From contig CACYKF010000012.1 in the NCBI GenBank assembly GCA_902774905.1, positions 1 to 42,478 on the forward strand: a stretch of DNA of 42,478 nt. Reading direction: 5' to 3'. Shown here in pieces: positions 18,285 to 26,775 of this stretch. Numbering within the stretch: the stretch's first letter is position 1; each line of letters begins with the position of its first letter. Below the pieces are notes generated by a model. It was not told the origin of the DNA and made no database searches. It saw nothing but the letters and a program-made list of their open reading frames with translations. The translations under genes were made by a program, and so were the position numbers. Origin of the DNA: an uncultured bacterium (GTDB lineage Bacteria > Cyanobacteriota > Vampirovibrionia > Gastranaerophilales > Gastranaerophilaceae).

Positions 18285-19052
18285 TTATTTCCGTTTATAT
18301 CTTTCAGGGAATCCTTTAGGCATAAGATATTTTAATTTTTCGTAAGCTGATGATGTTGGGAATCTCCGACCAAGCTCCCGACCTTCTTCATTGGCTTGTT
18401 GATCTTCATTTATATCTTTTAAACTAAATGCAGAATCATAACCTTTTTCATTAATATTACGATAATTATCAGTCCATTCTCTTAAATCACTTATCATTTT
18501 TGCAATAACACTTCCTACAATACCTTGTTGAGCTGCATTGTAATTAGCTCTAGCGTGAAAATATTTATCAGCGCCATGGGTATCTGCATCTTTCATCTCT
18601 ATATAATTGGTCAAAAAGCTACCTAATGTGTATGCTGCAGCATTTAGAGGATCCTCAATACTTTTATAATCATTAAACATTCCTAATAAATAATCCGATA
18701 TGGCATTTACATTTAAGCCATTATCATCCTTACTTACTGATCCATATAATGTAAAATTATTAGCATTGCTGTTGTTAAAATTCGCCGCAGTACCAGTCAT
18801 TGAACTACCATTTCTTGAACGATAATGTGCTTTAACTTGTGTCCCGTCTGCCTTGGTATACGAATGAACATAAATTACATCAGGATTTCCACTAAGTTGG
18901 CTTTGTCTTGGAATTCCTAAATTTTTTAATTGATGAAAAATAGCTTTTTCATTTTGTTGATACTCATTGCCTGACATTTCGCCAATGACTTCAGCTGTAA
19001 ATATTTTGTTGTTATTTGAAACTTTGTTGAAAAAATCTTTTAAGTTTGCCAT
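18285..19052 (-). CDS. Two-domain protein with DGTxVxxHYRS and GADKYFH motifs, 255 aa (candidate effector)
   Basis: Residues about 55-80 hold YTKADGTQVKAHYRS, a short domain seen in many surface or conjugation-related proteins. The C-terminal half has DADTHGADKYFHARANYNAAQ, then SDLREWTDNYRN, then QQANEEGRELGRRFP. This resembles a conserved C-terminal module of polymorphic or secreted proteins, as far as I recall. No signal peptide is visible. The start at 19052 is preferred over 19079 because AGGAG lies 9 bp before it. A Cys-rich membrane protein follows at once, and an XRE regulator diverges. It could be a toxin; no catalytic motif proves it. Confidence 0.65.
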   Translation of the reverse strand: MANLKDFFNKVSNNNKIFTAEVIGEMSGNEYQQNEKAIFHQLKNLGIPRQSQLSGNPDVIYVHSYTKADGTQVKAHYRSRNGSSMTGTAANFNNSNANNFTLYGSVSKDDNGLNVNAISDYLLGMFNDYKSIEDPLNAAAYTLGSFLTNYIEMKDADTHGADKYFHARANYNAAQQGIVGSVIAKMISDLREWTDNYRNINEKGYDSAFSLKDINEDQQANEEGRELGRRFPTSSAYEKLKYLMPKGFPERYKRK

Positions 19053-19092
19053 TTTATATTTCTCCTTAGGCTTGTGCATATTTATAAAATAA

Positions 19093-19177
19093 TGTTGATA
19101 AATATAATACTATCATTGTTTTATATATTTGTCAACACTAATTGACATTTACTACTAATTATTGTAAAGTGTTAACA
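19093..19177. promoter_or_regulatory. Divergent control region with three TGTTGAC-like operator half-sites
   Basis: TGTTGATAAATATA (19093-19106) and TATATTTGTCAACA (19124-19137) form an inverted repeat with 13 of 14 matches. A further half-site, AGTGTTAACA, lies at 19168-19177. TTGACA (19142-19147), a 17-bp spacer and TAAAGT (19165-19170) form a promoter for the XRE gene, whose -10 overlaps the third half-site. This layout fits autoregulation by the XRE protein plus control of the KYFH gene. Confidence 0.6.
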
Positions 19178-19186
19178 GAGGGTAAA

Positions 19187-19570
19187 ATGGATAAACAAGA
19201 ACAACTTATTAAATTCGGAATAGCATTAAAGGGCAGACGACAAGCACTAAATTTGAGTCTTAGGGACGTTGAAAGAATGTCTAATGTTAGTGCGGCACTT
19301 ATTACTAAACTTGAAAACGGTAAAATGGCAAATTTCCCCAAAGCACTGACAATTAAACAACTTAGTAACGCACTGAAATTTGATAATGAATTATTTGTTC
19401 TGGCCGATATTTTTTCTGACCCAACATATGTAGAAAAAGACGAAAAAACATTTGAACAAGAATTTAGGGAATTTTTGGCAACCAAAACAACACTAAATGC
19501 GCAAAATATAGAGCAAACTATTTATTTTGTATCAGGATTAGAAAAATTGCAACAAATGGGAAATTTATAA
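19187..19570 (+). CDS. XRE-family HTH regulator, 127 aa
   Basis: The N-terminal HTH spans about 8-70: KFGIALKGRRQALNLSLRDV, then SAALITKLENGKM with the recognition helix, then LTIKQLSNALKF. The remaining 55 residues are acidic and helical, likely for dimerisation. The ATG at 19187 follows AGAGGG at normal spacing; a longer reading from TTG at 19142 would start inside the promoter -35, so it was rejected. It diverges from the candidate effector gene and shares its operator region. A bidirectional terminator follows about 100 bp later. Confidence 0.85.
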   Translation: MDKQEQLIKFGIALKGRRQALNLSLRDVERMSNVSAALITKLENGKMANFPKALTIKQLSNALKFDNELFVLADIFSDPTYVEKDEKTFEQEFREFLATKTTLNAQNIEQTIYFVSGLEKLQQMGNL

Positions 19571-19671
19571 AAATTTTGCAAGGGGTAAATAAAATTAATT
19601 TTGACCTAACTTCCGACTTGCATGTCAAACTCGCGATACTTTATGTCAAAATCCCTGATAATAAACAAAAA

Positions 19672-19700
19672 AAAGTCCGACCAAGCGGACTTTATTTTTA
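19672..19700. terminator. Terminator after the XRE gene
   Basis: Stem AAAGTCCG/CGGACTTT (19672-19679, 19686-19693) with A8 before and a T-rich run after, so it can act in both directions. It lies next to the duplicated tRNA-Asp 3' end. Confidence 0.7.
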
Positions 19701-19703
19701 GTA

Positions 19704-19930
19704 AATGGCGGGAACGACGAGGCTGTCTTGGATTATTGGCAGTTCGTAAACTTTCATTCGTTTTATTTCTCTTACGAGAAATAACCACTCATTACAGTTT
19801 CCTCACTTGGACGGCGTTCCGTTCACTATCGTTCACTTCAGCCTTGCCAAAATCCGCCGAACTCGCATAGGCGATTCTCACCACTATCATTTCAGCCATT
19901 AAAAAAAGAGCCCTGACGGACTCTCTTTTT
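19704..19930. repeat. Displaced tRNA-Asp 3' end plus 206-bp insert (integration scar)
   Basis: The 21 bp at 19704-19724 (starting AATGGCGGGAACGACG) are repeated exactly at 19931-19951, where they form the 3' end and CCA of the real tRNA-Asp. In the left copy the match stops within the T-arm and continues GTCTTGG. The copies are 227 bp apart and each is preceded by its own terminator hairpin. A reading frame across the insert has no family I know and looks spurious. Similar sequence after GTCTTGG occurs at 30516. Confidence 0.7.
19901..19930 (-). terminator. tRNA-Asp terminator
   Basis: On the minus strand AGAGTCC and GGGCTCT pair (one G-U) around GTCA and are followed by T7, just past the tRNA 3' end. 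Confidence 0.7.
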
Positions 19931-19932
19931 AA

Positions 19933-20010
19933 TGGCGGGAACGACGAGGCTCGAACTCGCGACCTCATGCGTGACAGGCATGCGCTCTAACCAAACTGAG
20001 CTACGCTCCC
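19933..20010 (-). tRNA. tRNA-Asp (anticodon GTC), CCA encoded
   Basis: Reading the minus strand, GGGAGCG pairs with CGTTCCC (one G-U) in the acceptor stem. The D arm has TAGCTCAGTTTGGTTAGAGC, the anticodon loop CTGTCAC gives GTC, and the T arm has GTTCGAGCC. Discriminator G and CCA are encoded. Aspartate is assigned from the anticodon. Its 3' end is duplicated 227 bp to the left. Confidence 0.97.
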
Positions 20011-20130
20011 ATACACTTTGTAATATAATTATATTTGCTAAATTTTTAATTGCAAGAGTTTTTATTAAAATAAAAAGCCCTGATAAAAATCAAGGCTCTG
20101 TAATATAAAATGAATTGTAAAAATTTATTC

Positions 20131-21858
20131 TTAGTCCGTATACAACGGGGCAAGTTTTGCCGATTGCTGAGGAATTACACCTTCCTCAATTGACATATAT
20201 ACTCTGTAATCTATATCACTGAAGCAATTATCGATACTTTCAATTTCTTTTAATTTACTGTCATCTATATTGCCCGAATCAATCATATCAGCGATAAATT
20301 CAAATCTGTCAACATGTTCTCTGAATCTGTCTGTTGCATAATCTTTTGCCTGCCATGTTGTAATCAAGAAAGGCCAATCCGAACTCTGCAATAAGAGATT
20401 TTCTCTTGCCAACTGATTTAAGGCTCTGTGTAACAACTTATTTTCAGGGATTGTCTGGTATCTGTCAGCAATTTCTGTTATACGCTTTTCGCAAGAATGA
20501 ATAATCGGCCACATCCATTCAGTCAAATGATTGTTCCATACATAGAAGTGACCACCCTGTCCCCACGAAGATTCCGGAATCTGAATAGCCTCAACAGGAG
20601 GATGAGCCTGCAAATATTCACCTGCAGTCATTCTTTCAATCTGAGGCAAGTAATTATTTAATTTTCTGATTACCTGTTTAATAAATTCAATACCTTCAAA
20701 CCACCAGTGACCGTAAAGTTCGGTATCAAATGAAACCATAATCAAACCCTCTTTACCGCCATGAGATTGCTTATAATCATTCAACAAATGATAAAGCATT
20801 GTTGTATAATGGTCAGAATTTGAATTAACCTGATTTAGAGCAAGTACAGGGTCATAAAGCATTTTGTCACCCAAATCGGTAGTTGAAGAAGTAATTCTCC
20901 AATAATTCATACCTGATTTATCGTCTTTTTTGTGAAATTCTCTGTAGCAACCGTCTCCAGGGTAACCGTCAGCAGCAGACCATACCTGATAACCCGCTCT
21001 GTCATTTCTGCCCATAACCGCAACCTGCGCATCAGGAAGCCAATATGCGCTATATGTATCATATCCGGTCGGTTCTCTTTCAGGTAACGGAATATATTCA
21101 ATGTTTCCGTAAATACCTACAACTCGTCTGCACCCGATTGAATTCCCGCCCTCAATTACATGAGATTCGGTAAAGAAATATTCAATGTCATTATTTTGCA
21201 ATGTAACTTCAATAGCCGGTCTCCAATGTTTTTTACCGTCTTTATCGACATATTCATACCCCTGACGATATGCACATTCAGGAAGCCAAGCACCTTTTGC
21301 TTTTTTACCAAAAAGCCTTTTTGTAGTATCTGATCCTACTTTGAATTGTGCATTCAAATTGTTATCGGTTGCCAAAAGCGGTGAAAATCCGTGAGTTGCA
21401 CCTGATGTTGTAATTTCGATACAACCCAAATCCTGCAACTTTTTAAATGTGGAAATCAAATCTTTATTATATTTATTTACAAAAGAATCTTTAATATTTG
21501 TATACCAATCAAAATAGTATTTAGCAAGGTATTTCAAATGCTGAGAATGAGGAACTTTTTCATCAGGATATCTTTCCAAATCCTTTGAAACACTTTTGAT
21601 TTTTTCATCCAAATACTCTACAAAACCGTTTTGTAAATATTCATCATTTAACTGCTCTGCCAAAATCGGAGTAATACCGACAGTCAATTTTGCCTTAATG
21701 CCCTCATCATAATACAATTCTGAAATTGCATTGACCAAAGGAACATAAGTTTCAGCCATACATTCGTAAAGGTTTTCCTCTCCGAACGGCCACATACCTG
21801 CCTTGCGGTAGTACGGTAAATGCGAGTGTAACATAAATACAAATTGACCTGTTGCCAT
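20131..21858 (-). CDS. GH57 1,4-alpha-glucan branching enzyme (DUF1957 type), 575 aa
   Basis: Makes alpha-1,6 branches in glycogen by transglycosylation. The N-terminal LHSHLPYYRKAGMWPFGEE is the first conserved region. GAWLPECAYRQGYE carries the nucleophile E194, and VSFDTELYGHWWFEG carries the acid/base D378, matching the spacing of the Thermus enzyme. The branching-type features HGFSPLL and the C-terminal helical domain ending in SSDWPFLITT are present. Length is close to the family's. No signal peptide, so it acts in the cytoplasm. Together with the GH57 protein at 7589-9850 it indicates glycogen metabolism without the usual glgB/glgA cluster here. It appears to be transcribed alone. Confidence 0.93.
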   Translation of the reverse strand: MATGQFVFMLHSHLPYYRKAGMWPFGEENLYECMAETYVPLVNAISELYYDEGIKAKLTVGITPILAEQLNDEYLQNGFVEYLDEKIKSVSKDLERYPDEKVPHSQHLKYLAKYYFDWYTNIKDSFVNKYNKDLISTFKKLQDLGCIEITTSGATHGFSPLLATDNNLNAQFKVGSDTTKRLFGKKAKGAWLPECAYRQGYEYVDKDGKKHWRPAIEVTLQNNDIEYFFTESHVIEGGNSIGCRRVVGIYGNIEYIPLPEREPTGYDTYSAYWLPDAQVAVMGRNDRAGYQVWSAADGYPGDGCYREFHKKDDKSGMNYWRITSSTTDLGDKMLYDPVLALNQVNSNSDHYTTMLYHLLNDYKQSHGGKEGLIMVSFDTELYGHWWFEGIEFIKQVIRKLNNYLPQIERMTAGEYLQAHPPVEAIQIPESSWGQGGHFYVWNNHLTEWMWPIIHSCEKRITEIADRYQTIPENKLLHRALNQLARENLLLQSSDWPFLITTWQAKDYATDRFREHVDRFEFIADMIDSGNIDDSKLKEIESIDNCFSDIDYRVYMSIEEGVIPQQSAKLAPLYTD

Positions 21859-22000
21859 TTATTGCCTCCAATCTTTTGAATTATATTCAGTATAATCCAA
21901 ATATGTACACAATATATATAGCACAAATCGATAAAAAATATAATACTTTTTAACTAATTCTATTGAATAATTTTACAAATAGTAATATTCAATAGAAATA

Positions 22001-22459
22001 TTAAAGTCCAAGCATCATTTTATTTAAAGATGCGCTGTAATTCATGCTTGCAAAAACCGCATTTCTATTTTGCTTTACAGTCTGATATGCCTGTTGTAAA
22101 GATGCAAATTCGGCTTTGTGTTCATCATAGTTTCCTGAATCAATTTTATCAGAAATATCTTTTATAATTTGTTCCAATGGAGTTGCACCTGAAACAACTA
22201 ATCCCATTTTTGCAGCAAGAGTCTTTGCTTTTGATATAATTTCCTGCTCTCCCTGACAAACATTTACAGGCAGAGGAATTTTTGCACTTTTACGAATTTT
22301 TATTGCATTTTGAATTAATGCCTGAGCCTGTGCTTCAGATGTTACGGTACGGGGGTCAATCCCGAGCGCAATAAGTTTGCGCCTTGTTTCTTCGGATATT
22401 CCGCCTCCGCCAAAACCGCCACCATAAGAGCCTATTTGTCCGATTGAATTTATTGACAC
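22001..22459 (-). CDS. Gly-rich N-terminus small helical protein, 152 aa, GTG start
   Basis: Unrecognised family. A Gly-rich stretch (YGGGFGGGG, about 13-21) precedes SEETRRKLIALGIDP, a region TSEAQAQALIQNAIKIR, and a helical C-terminus ending in MMLGL. There is one cysteine and no signal peptide or membrane segment. The start is GTG at 22459 with only a weak GGG upstream. It diverges from the 133-aa coiled-coil gene, whose partner tail is also Gly-rich. I have the impression that this family is common in gut Melainabacteria, but I cannot confirm it. Function unknown. Confidence 0.75.
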   Translation of the reverse strand: MSINSIGQIGSYGGGFGGGGISEETRRKLIALGIDPRTVTSEAQAQALIQNAIKIRKSAKIPLPVNVCQGEQEIISKAKTLAAKMGLVVSGATPLEQIIKDISDKIDSGNYDEHKAEFASLQQAYQTVKQNRNAVFASMNYSASLNKMMLGL

Positions 22460-22553
22460 TTTTACCCAAGCCTTTCTGTAAGAAATTTAATGATATTTTT
22501 CTTATAGTCAATAATAATTACGGTTTTTTGTATATAAAACTTGAATATTTTAT

Positions 22554-22614
22554 TGTAAACAAATGTAACAAAAAACTTAACTAATGAAATCTGACATTTT
22601 TAAAATACTTTATA
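22554..22614 (+). promoter_or_regulatory. 61-bp conserved upstream region, copy 2
   Basis: Near-identical to 12272-12332 (see there), located at a similar distance before the paralogous small coiled-coil gene. It contains TGTAACAAAAAACTTAAC, the best match to the gyrB copy. Confidence 0.7.
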
Positions 22615-22652
22615 TGTGTAAGAGAGAATAAAAAAGATATGAGGTGAGAGCC

Positions 22653-23054
22653 ATGTCAATTGCAAATTTACAAGAAAAACTATTATTTTTTACACAACAA
22701 AAAAGCCGTTTGAATAATCAATTATCAAACATTCAAATGCAACAATTATCTGCCACAAGAACATCATCAACATCCCAAATGGCATATAACGAAAAGTTGC
22801 AAAATTTGTACTATGACCCTGAAATCGGTTACGGAACTGATGAATATGCGGAAGTTCTTGTGGAATTACAAAATGATCACGAATTTGAAATGGCAAGTTT
22901 AACCGCATGGGAATCAGAACTTGAAGCACAAAAAGAATCATTTGAAACACAATTAAATGAAGTTCAGAACTATGAAAATTCATGGCAAAAATTACTTGCT
23001 AATAATATCAAAGTTGAATTTACATACGGAGGTTCAGGCGGCGGCAGTAAATAA
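22653..23054 (+). CDS. Small coiled-coil protein with Gly-rich C-terminus, 133 aa
   Basis: A paralogue of the 110-aa protein at 12367-12699, with the same upstream region. Glu/Gln-rich helices (about 1-35 and 62-112) should form coiled coils, and the tail reads GGSGGGSK. The ATG at 22653 sits 5 bp after GAGGTGAG; a GTG at 22644 would overlap that ribosome site, so I reject it. No cysteines, signal peptide or membrane segment. A good terminator follows. Function unknown; a structural or secreted role is a guess based on composition. Confidence 0.75.
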   Translation: MSIANLQEKLLFFTQQKSRLNNQLSNIQMQQLSATRTSSTSQMAYNEKLQNLYYDPEIGYGTDEYAEVLVELQNDHEFEMASLTAWESELEAQKESFETQLNEVQNYENSWQKLLANNIKVEFTYGGSGGGSK

Positions 23055-23080
23055 GCATTATAACTAAATATACAATTCTT

Positions 23081-23110
23081 AAAAAACACCGATTAAATCG
23101 GTGTTTTTTT
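23081..23110 (+). terminator. Terminator of the small coiled-coil gene
   Basis: AAAAACACCGATT pairs with ATCGGTGTTTTT around a tiny loop, ending in T7, 27 bp after the stop. Confidence 0.9.
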
Positions 23111-23117
23111 GTAAAAA

Positions 23118-23145
23118 AAACTGCCGTTAATGTTTTCGGCAGTTT
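23118..23145. terminator. Second hairpin, possible tandem terminator
   Basis: AAACTGCCG/CGGCAGTTT with a 10-nt loop. A8 precedes it, so on the minus strand it is a terminator; on the plus strand it is followed by a T-rich stretch. Confidence 0.5.
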
Positions 23146-23224
23146 GCGACTTTTATTTTTAAGTCTAATGATGGATAAATTATTTTATAAGTACTCATAT
23201 CAATATTATTGACTGATTACATTG

Positions 23225-23262
23225 TTCAATATTAATATAAATTTGTCAATATTTATATTGAA
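23225..23262. promoter_or_regulatory. Operator-like inverted repeat before the small HTH gene
   Basis: TTCAATATTAAT (23225-23236) and ATTTATATTGAA (23251-23262) match in 11 of 12 positions. A TATAAT lies at 23270-23275, about 40 bp before the GTG start, so the repeat covers the -35 area. It suits autorepression by the Cro-like product. Confidence 0.5.
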
Positions 23263-23313
23263 ATTTCCCTATAATCCAAGTTTATAATTTATCATTAAGA
23301 AATAGGAGGACTC

Positions 23314-23544
23314 GTGAACAATCCAATCCTTAATGAAATAAAGAATCTTGTTGCGGATAGAGATATTACGCTGACTTCTCTTGCCCAAAAGTTAGAAAAG
23401 AAGTTGGGAAGAAAATACTCACTTGCGTCATTATCTCAGAAACTGCGCAACGGAACAATTCCTTACAGTGAAGTAAGACATATCGCAGAGATTTTGGAAT
23501 ATAAGATTATTTTTTATGATTTGAGAAAGAGAACAACAAAATAA
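23314..23544 (+). CDS. Small Cro/XRE-like DNA-binding protein, 76 aa, GTG start
   Basis: One compact HTH domain: LTSLAQKLEKKLGRKYSLASLSQKLRNGTIPYSEVRHIAEIL, in which SLASLSQKLR is the likely recognition helix. Such small proteins with LSQKLRNGTI are common in Firmicutes-type mobile elements and plasmids. The GTG start follows a strong AGGAGG. An operator-like inverted repeat lies upstream. No integrase or other phage gene is next to it, so it may be a chromosomal regulator or a relic. Confidence 0.75.
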   Translation: MNNPILNEIKNLVADRDITLTSLAQKLEKKLGRKYSLASLSQKLRNGTIPYSEVRHIAEILEYKIIFYDLRKRTTK

Positions 23545-23562
23545 TTCCTGTTATAAAAAGTT

Positions 23563-24345
23563 TTATATATTTTTAATAATCCGTTTATAATTATTAATTT
23601 TCGGTTTTTCAAAAACATTTTCGACATCTGTTTCTTCAAAACCGTACATTTTTAATAATGCACCAATATTTGCTTCTTCCTTATCAAAATCACCAACGAT
23701 AAGGGTGGATGAGTGATCCATATTTTTTGACAAAGTCCTTGCAAGTTCATGTTGTTCAGCATTTGATAAATATGGCCAAAAATTTCTTGCAAAAAGTATG
23801 GTATTTTTAAAATCTGTTCGTTTAGAATCCTCAAGTATATCGCTTTGTTTGAAGTTCACAAGCGCTTTTAGCATGTCATTTGCTTTTACGGTATTGGTGT
23901 ATTTTAAAAGAGGATCTTTTACTATTTTTTGCGGCAAATAATCAAAATACGCATAAAAATCCCCGTTCATGCAACTGTTTGCAATCACATATTCAGTTTT
24001 TGTAATTTGATAAACACCTTTTTTAGCAAGTTTTAAATGTTCCGCATCAAAATCCCTTGCACTTACTGGCAAAAATTTTGATGCTTTTTGAGCAAGTCTT
24101 GAAACCAAAACTCCCAAAAATGAGTAAACTTCTTCCCCGTTTGAACAGGCATGCATTATTACATTAACTTTTGGAACATTTTTATACTTTTTATCCAAAA
24201 AATCAACCACTTCAGGAAAATACAAATCATCACGGCATATACGAGTATCTCCTCTGTATTTTAGGTTCCCTTCATCATCTTTTATATTATTAAAAAAAAT
24301 ACCAAACGATGGATTATAAAATTTTACCGGAGATATTGCAAACAT
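23563..24345 (-). CDS. CheR-like SAM-dependent methyltransferase, 260 aa
   Basis: Resembles the CheR catalytic domain: HACSNGEEVYSFLG matches the SAM motif CSxGEExYS, ARDFDAEHLKLAKKGVY matches the ATDID...A..G.Y block, and FKNTILFARNFWPYLSNAEQ replaces DxIxCRNVLIYF. The family methylates receptor glutamates. Here the arginine-asparagine core is kept but nearby residues differ, and no chemotaxis gene is in the window, so the substrate may be another protein. It starts MFAISPVKFYNPSFG, without a signal peptide. A fusA terminator separates it from the upstream gene, and no clear promoter was found. Confidence 0.7.
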   Translation of the reverse strand: MFAISPVKFYNPSFGIFFNNIKDDEGNLKYRGDTRICRDDLYFPEVVDFLDKKYKNVPKVNVIMHACSNGEEVYSFLGVLVSRLAQKASKFLPVSARDFDAEHLKLAKKGVYQITKTEYVIANSCMNGDFYAYFDYLPQKIVKDPLLKYTNTVKANDMLKALVNFKQSDILEDSKRTDFKNTILFARNFWPYLSNAEQHELARTLSKNMDHSSTLIVGDFDKEEANIGALLKMYGFEETDVENVFEKPKINNYKRIIKNI

Positions 24346-24381
24346 ATAATCCTTAAAACATGCGAAAAAAATTTTTTGCTT

Positions 24382-24414
24382 AAAAAAGAGTCCGATTTTT
24401 ATAATCGGACTCTT
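24382..24414 (-). terminator. fusA terminator
   Basis: On the minus strand AAGAGTCCGAT and ATCGGACTCTT pair around a 7-nt AT-rich loop and run into T6, 19 bp after the fusA stop. Confidence 0.9.
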
Positions 24415-24432
24415 ATTTATTTTATTAAGAAA

Positions 24433-26520
24433 TTACGCTTTAGCACCCGCTTTAGCAATAATTTCGTCTTCAACATTCTTAGGAACCTGTTCATATTTTT
24501 GGAATTCCATAGAGAATGTACCTCTGCCTTGAGTATTTGAACGCAAGTCAGTTGCATAACCGAACATATTAGCCAAAGGTACTACGGCACGAACAATTAC
24601 ATTACCTGTATTGCCTTGCGGTTCCTGACCTTCGATTCTTCCTCTACGACGAGAAATATCACCAATAATTGTACCTGTAAATTCATCAGGGATTTCAATT
24701 TCAACTTTCATCATAGGTTCAAGAATACAAGGTTGTGCTTTTTTACAACCTTCTTTGATTGCCATAGAACCGGCAATTTTGAACGCCATTTCAGAAGAGT
24801 CGACTTCGTGGTAACTTCCGTCATAAAGTTCTACTTTAACATCTATCATAGGATAGCCTGCCAAGATACCGCCTTCAAGTGCTTCTTCCATACCTTTTCT
24901 TGCAGGTTCAATGTATTCTTTAGGAATAGCACCACCGACAATTTTGTTTTCAAATACAAATCCGGCATTTTCTTCAGCAGGAGAAATTCTGACTTTACAA
25001 TGTCCGTATTGACCTTTACCACCTGACTGACGAATGAATTTAGAATCCTGATCGGCAGTTCCTCTGATGGTTTCTCTGTATGCAACCTGAGGTTTTCCGA
25101 TATTTGCTTCGACTTTGAATTCTCTTAACATACGGTCAACGATGATATCAAGGTGAAGTTCTCCCATACCTGAAATAATTGTTTGACCTGTTTCTTCATC
25201 AGATTTAACTCTGAAAGACGGATCTTCTTCAGCCAATTTTTGAAGTGCAATACCCATTTTATCCTGATCTGCTTTTGTTTTTGGTTCAATCGCAACGGAA
25301 ATAACCGGTTCAGGGAAAGTCATTCTTTCCAAGATAATCGGATTCTTTTCATCACACAAAGTATCACCTGTAGTAGTTTCTTTCAAACCGACTGCAGCGC
25401 AGATATCACCTGCGTAAACTTCATTTTCTTCAAGTCTTTGGTCTGCATACATACGAACCAAACGAGAAATACGCTCTTTCTTACCTGTTGTTGAGTTCAA
25501 TACATAAGAACCTGAAGTGATTTTACCTGAATATACTCTCAAGAATGTTAAACGACCTACAAACGGGTCTGTCATAACTTTGAATGACAATGCACTGAAC
25601 GGTTCATCATCAGATGAATGACGAACTGTTTTTGTACCGTCTTCCAATTCACCTTCGATAGCCTTAACATCAACAGGTGATGGCATATAATCAACAACAT
25701 TGTTCAATAACAACTGAACACCTTTGTTTTTAAATGCTGTACCGCAAGTAACAGGAACAATTTTGTTGTTACATACTGCTTTTCTTAAACCTGCTTTCAA
25801 TTCTTCGATAGTAATTGATTCCGGATCTTCAAAGAATTTTTCCATCAAAGCATCATCTTCAGAACAAATCGCTTCGACCATTGCATCATGGTATTCTTTT
25901 GCTTTTGCCTGTAAGTCTGCAGGAATTTCTTCTTCTTTAATATCAGTACCCAAATCGTTTGTATAGATTTCGGCTTTCATAGTCATAAGGTCAACTAAAC
26001 CTGTAAATTTATCTTCAGCACCGATTGGCAACTGAATAGGAACAGCATTAGCACCTAATCTTGTTTTAATTTGTTCTGCTACACGATAGAAGTCTGCACC
26101 TGTTCTGTCCATTTTGTTGACAAATACCATACGAGGAACTTCATATCTGTTTGCCTGACGCCATACTGTTTCAGATTGAGACTGAACACCGCCTACTGCG
26201 CAAAATACTGCAACAACACCATCTAATACACGCAAAGAGCGTTCAACTTCGATTGTAAAGTCAACGTGTCCCGGGGTATCAATAATGTTAATTTGGTGTC
26301 CTTTCCATTCAGCAGTAACTGCTGCAGATTGGATTGTAATACCTCTTTCTCTTTCTTGTTCCATAAAGTCTGTTACTGCAGCACCATCGTGAACTTCACC
26401 TAATTTGTGAGTTTTACCTGTATAAAACAAAATACGCTCTGTTGTAGTTGTTTTACCGGCGTCGATGTGGGCAGCAATACCGATGTTTCTGATTTTTTCT
26501 AACGGAGCTGGTCTTCCCAT
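24433..26520 (-). CDS. fusA: Elongation factor G, 695 aa
   Basis: Ribosomal translocase GTPase, full length. Seen: G1 [15 protein letters not shown], the switch region [11 protein letters not shown]3 DTPGHVDF, G4 NKMDRTGAD, then domains II-V, with [11 protein letters not shown] and the C-terminal [20 protein letters not shown] block. In many bacteria fusA sits in the str operon with rpsL, rpsG and tuf. Here it is alone, between a CheR-like gene and a radical SAM gene, with its own terminator. An upstream motif shared with gyrB lies about 120-145 bp before the start. AAGGAAAAG precedes the ATG. Confidence 0.98.
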   Translation of the reverse strand: MGRPAPLEKIRNIGIAAHIDAGKTTTTERILFYTGKTHKLGEVHDGAAVTDFMEQERERGITIQSAAVTAEWKGHQINIIDTPGHVDFTIEVERSLRVLDGVVAVFCAVGGVQSQSETVWRQANRYEVPRMVFVNKMDRTGADFYRVAEQIKTRLGANAVPIQLPIGAEDKFTGLVDLMTMKAEIYTNDLGTDIKEEEIPADLQAKAKEYHDAMVEAICSEDDALMEKFFEDPESITIEELKAGLRKAVCNNKIVPVTCGTAFKNKGVQLLLNNVVDYMPSPVDVKAIEGELEDGTKTVRHSSDDEPFSALSFKVMTDPFVGRLTFLRVYSGKITSGSYVLNSTTGKKERISRLVRMYADQRLEENEVYAGDICAAVGLKETTTGDTLCDEKNPIILERMTFPEPVISVAIEPKTKADQDKMGIALQKLAEEDPSFRVKSDEETGQTIISGMGELHLDIIVDRMLREFKVEANIGKPQVAYRETIRGTADQDSKFIRQSGGKGQYGHCKVRISPAEENAGFVFENKIVGGAIPKEYIEPARKGMEEALEGGILAGYPMIDVKVELYDGSYHEVDSSEMAFKIAGSMAIKEGCKKAQPCILEPMMKVEIEIPDEFTGTIIGDISRRRGRIEGQEPQGNTGNVIVRAVVPLANMFGYATDLRSNTQGRGTFSMEFQKYEQVPKNVEDEIIAKAGAKA

Positions 26521-26640
26521 TTTTCTTTTCCTTCTTTTCTTTATTAAAATGTGTACTACTTCGCTATTTATAGGTCAGCATAATTATACTGACAAAAATA
26601 TTAGCATACGAAAATTATCACATAAACATAAAATTTTTCA

Positions 26641-26665
26641 AATCTTATTAAAGTTCTTTGTTACA
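26641..26665 (-). promoter_or_regulatory. Shared upstream motif, fusA copy
   Basis: Read on the minus strand it is TGTAACAAAGAACTTTAATA, matching TGTAACAAAAAACTTAACTA at 22564 in most positions. It lies upstream of fusA in the same orientation relative to the gene as the other three copies. Confidence 0.45.
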
Positions 26666-26708
26666 AATTTTTTGTTTTTGTTTTTGAATAATCGTTTATA
26701 TTAACAAC

Positions 26709-26737
26709 TTGACCTCAATTGAGGTTTAAATCATAAT
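26709..26737 (+). promoter_or_regulatory. Radical SAM gene promoter with 14-bp palindromic operator
   Basis: TTGACC (26709-26714), a 17-bp spacer and CATAAT (26732-26737). The perfect palindrome ACCTCAATTGAGGT (26712-26725) overlaps the -35 and spacer, a position suited to a repressor or a MerR-type regulator. Confidence 0.6.
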
Positions 26738-26775
26738 TACACTATAAGAAGCGGTTTATTGAAAAAGGAGCAGTT

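Noticed and set aside
19622-19870. 82-aa reading frame across the tRNA-Asp scar
   Set aside because: It starts before the terminator, crosses the displaced tRNA end and has no ribosome site or known domain.
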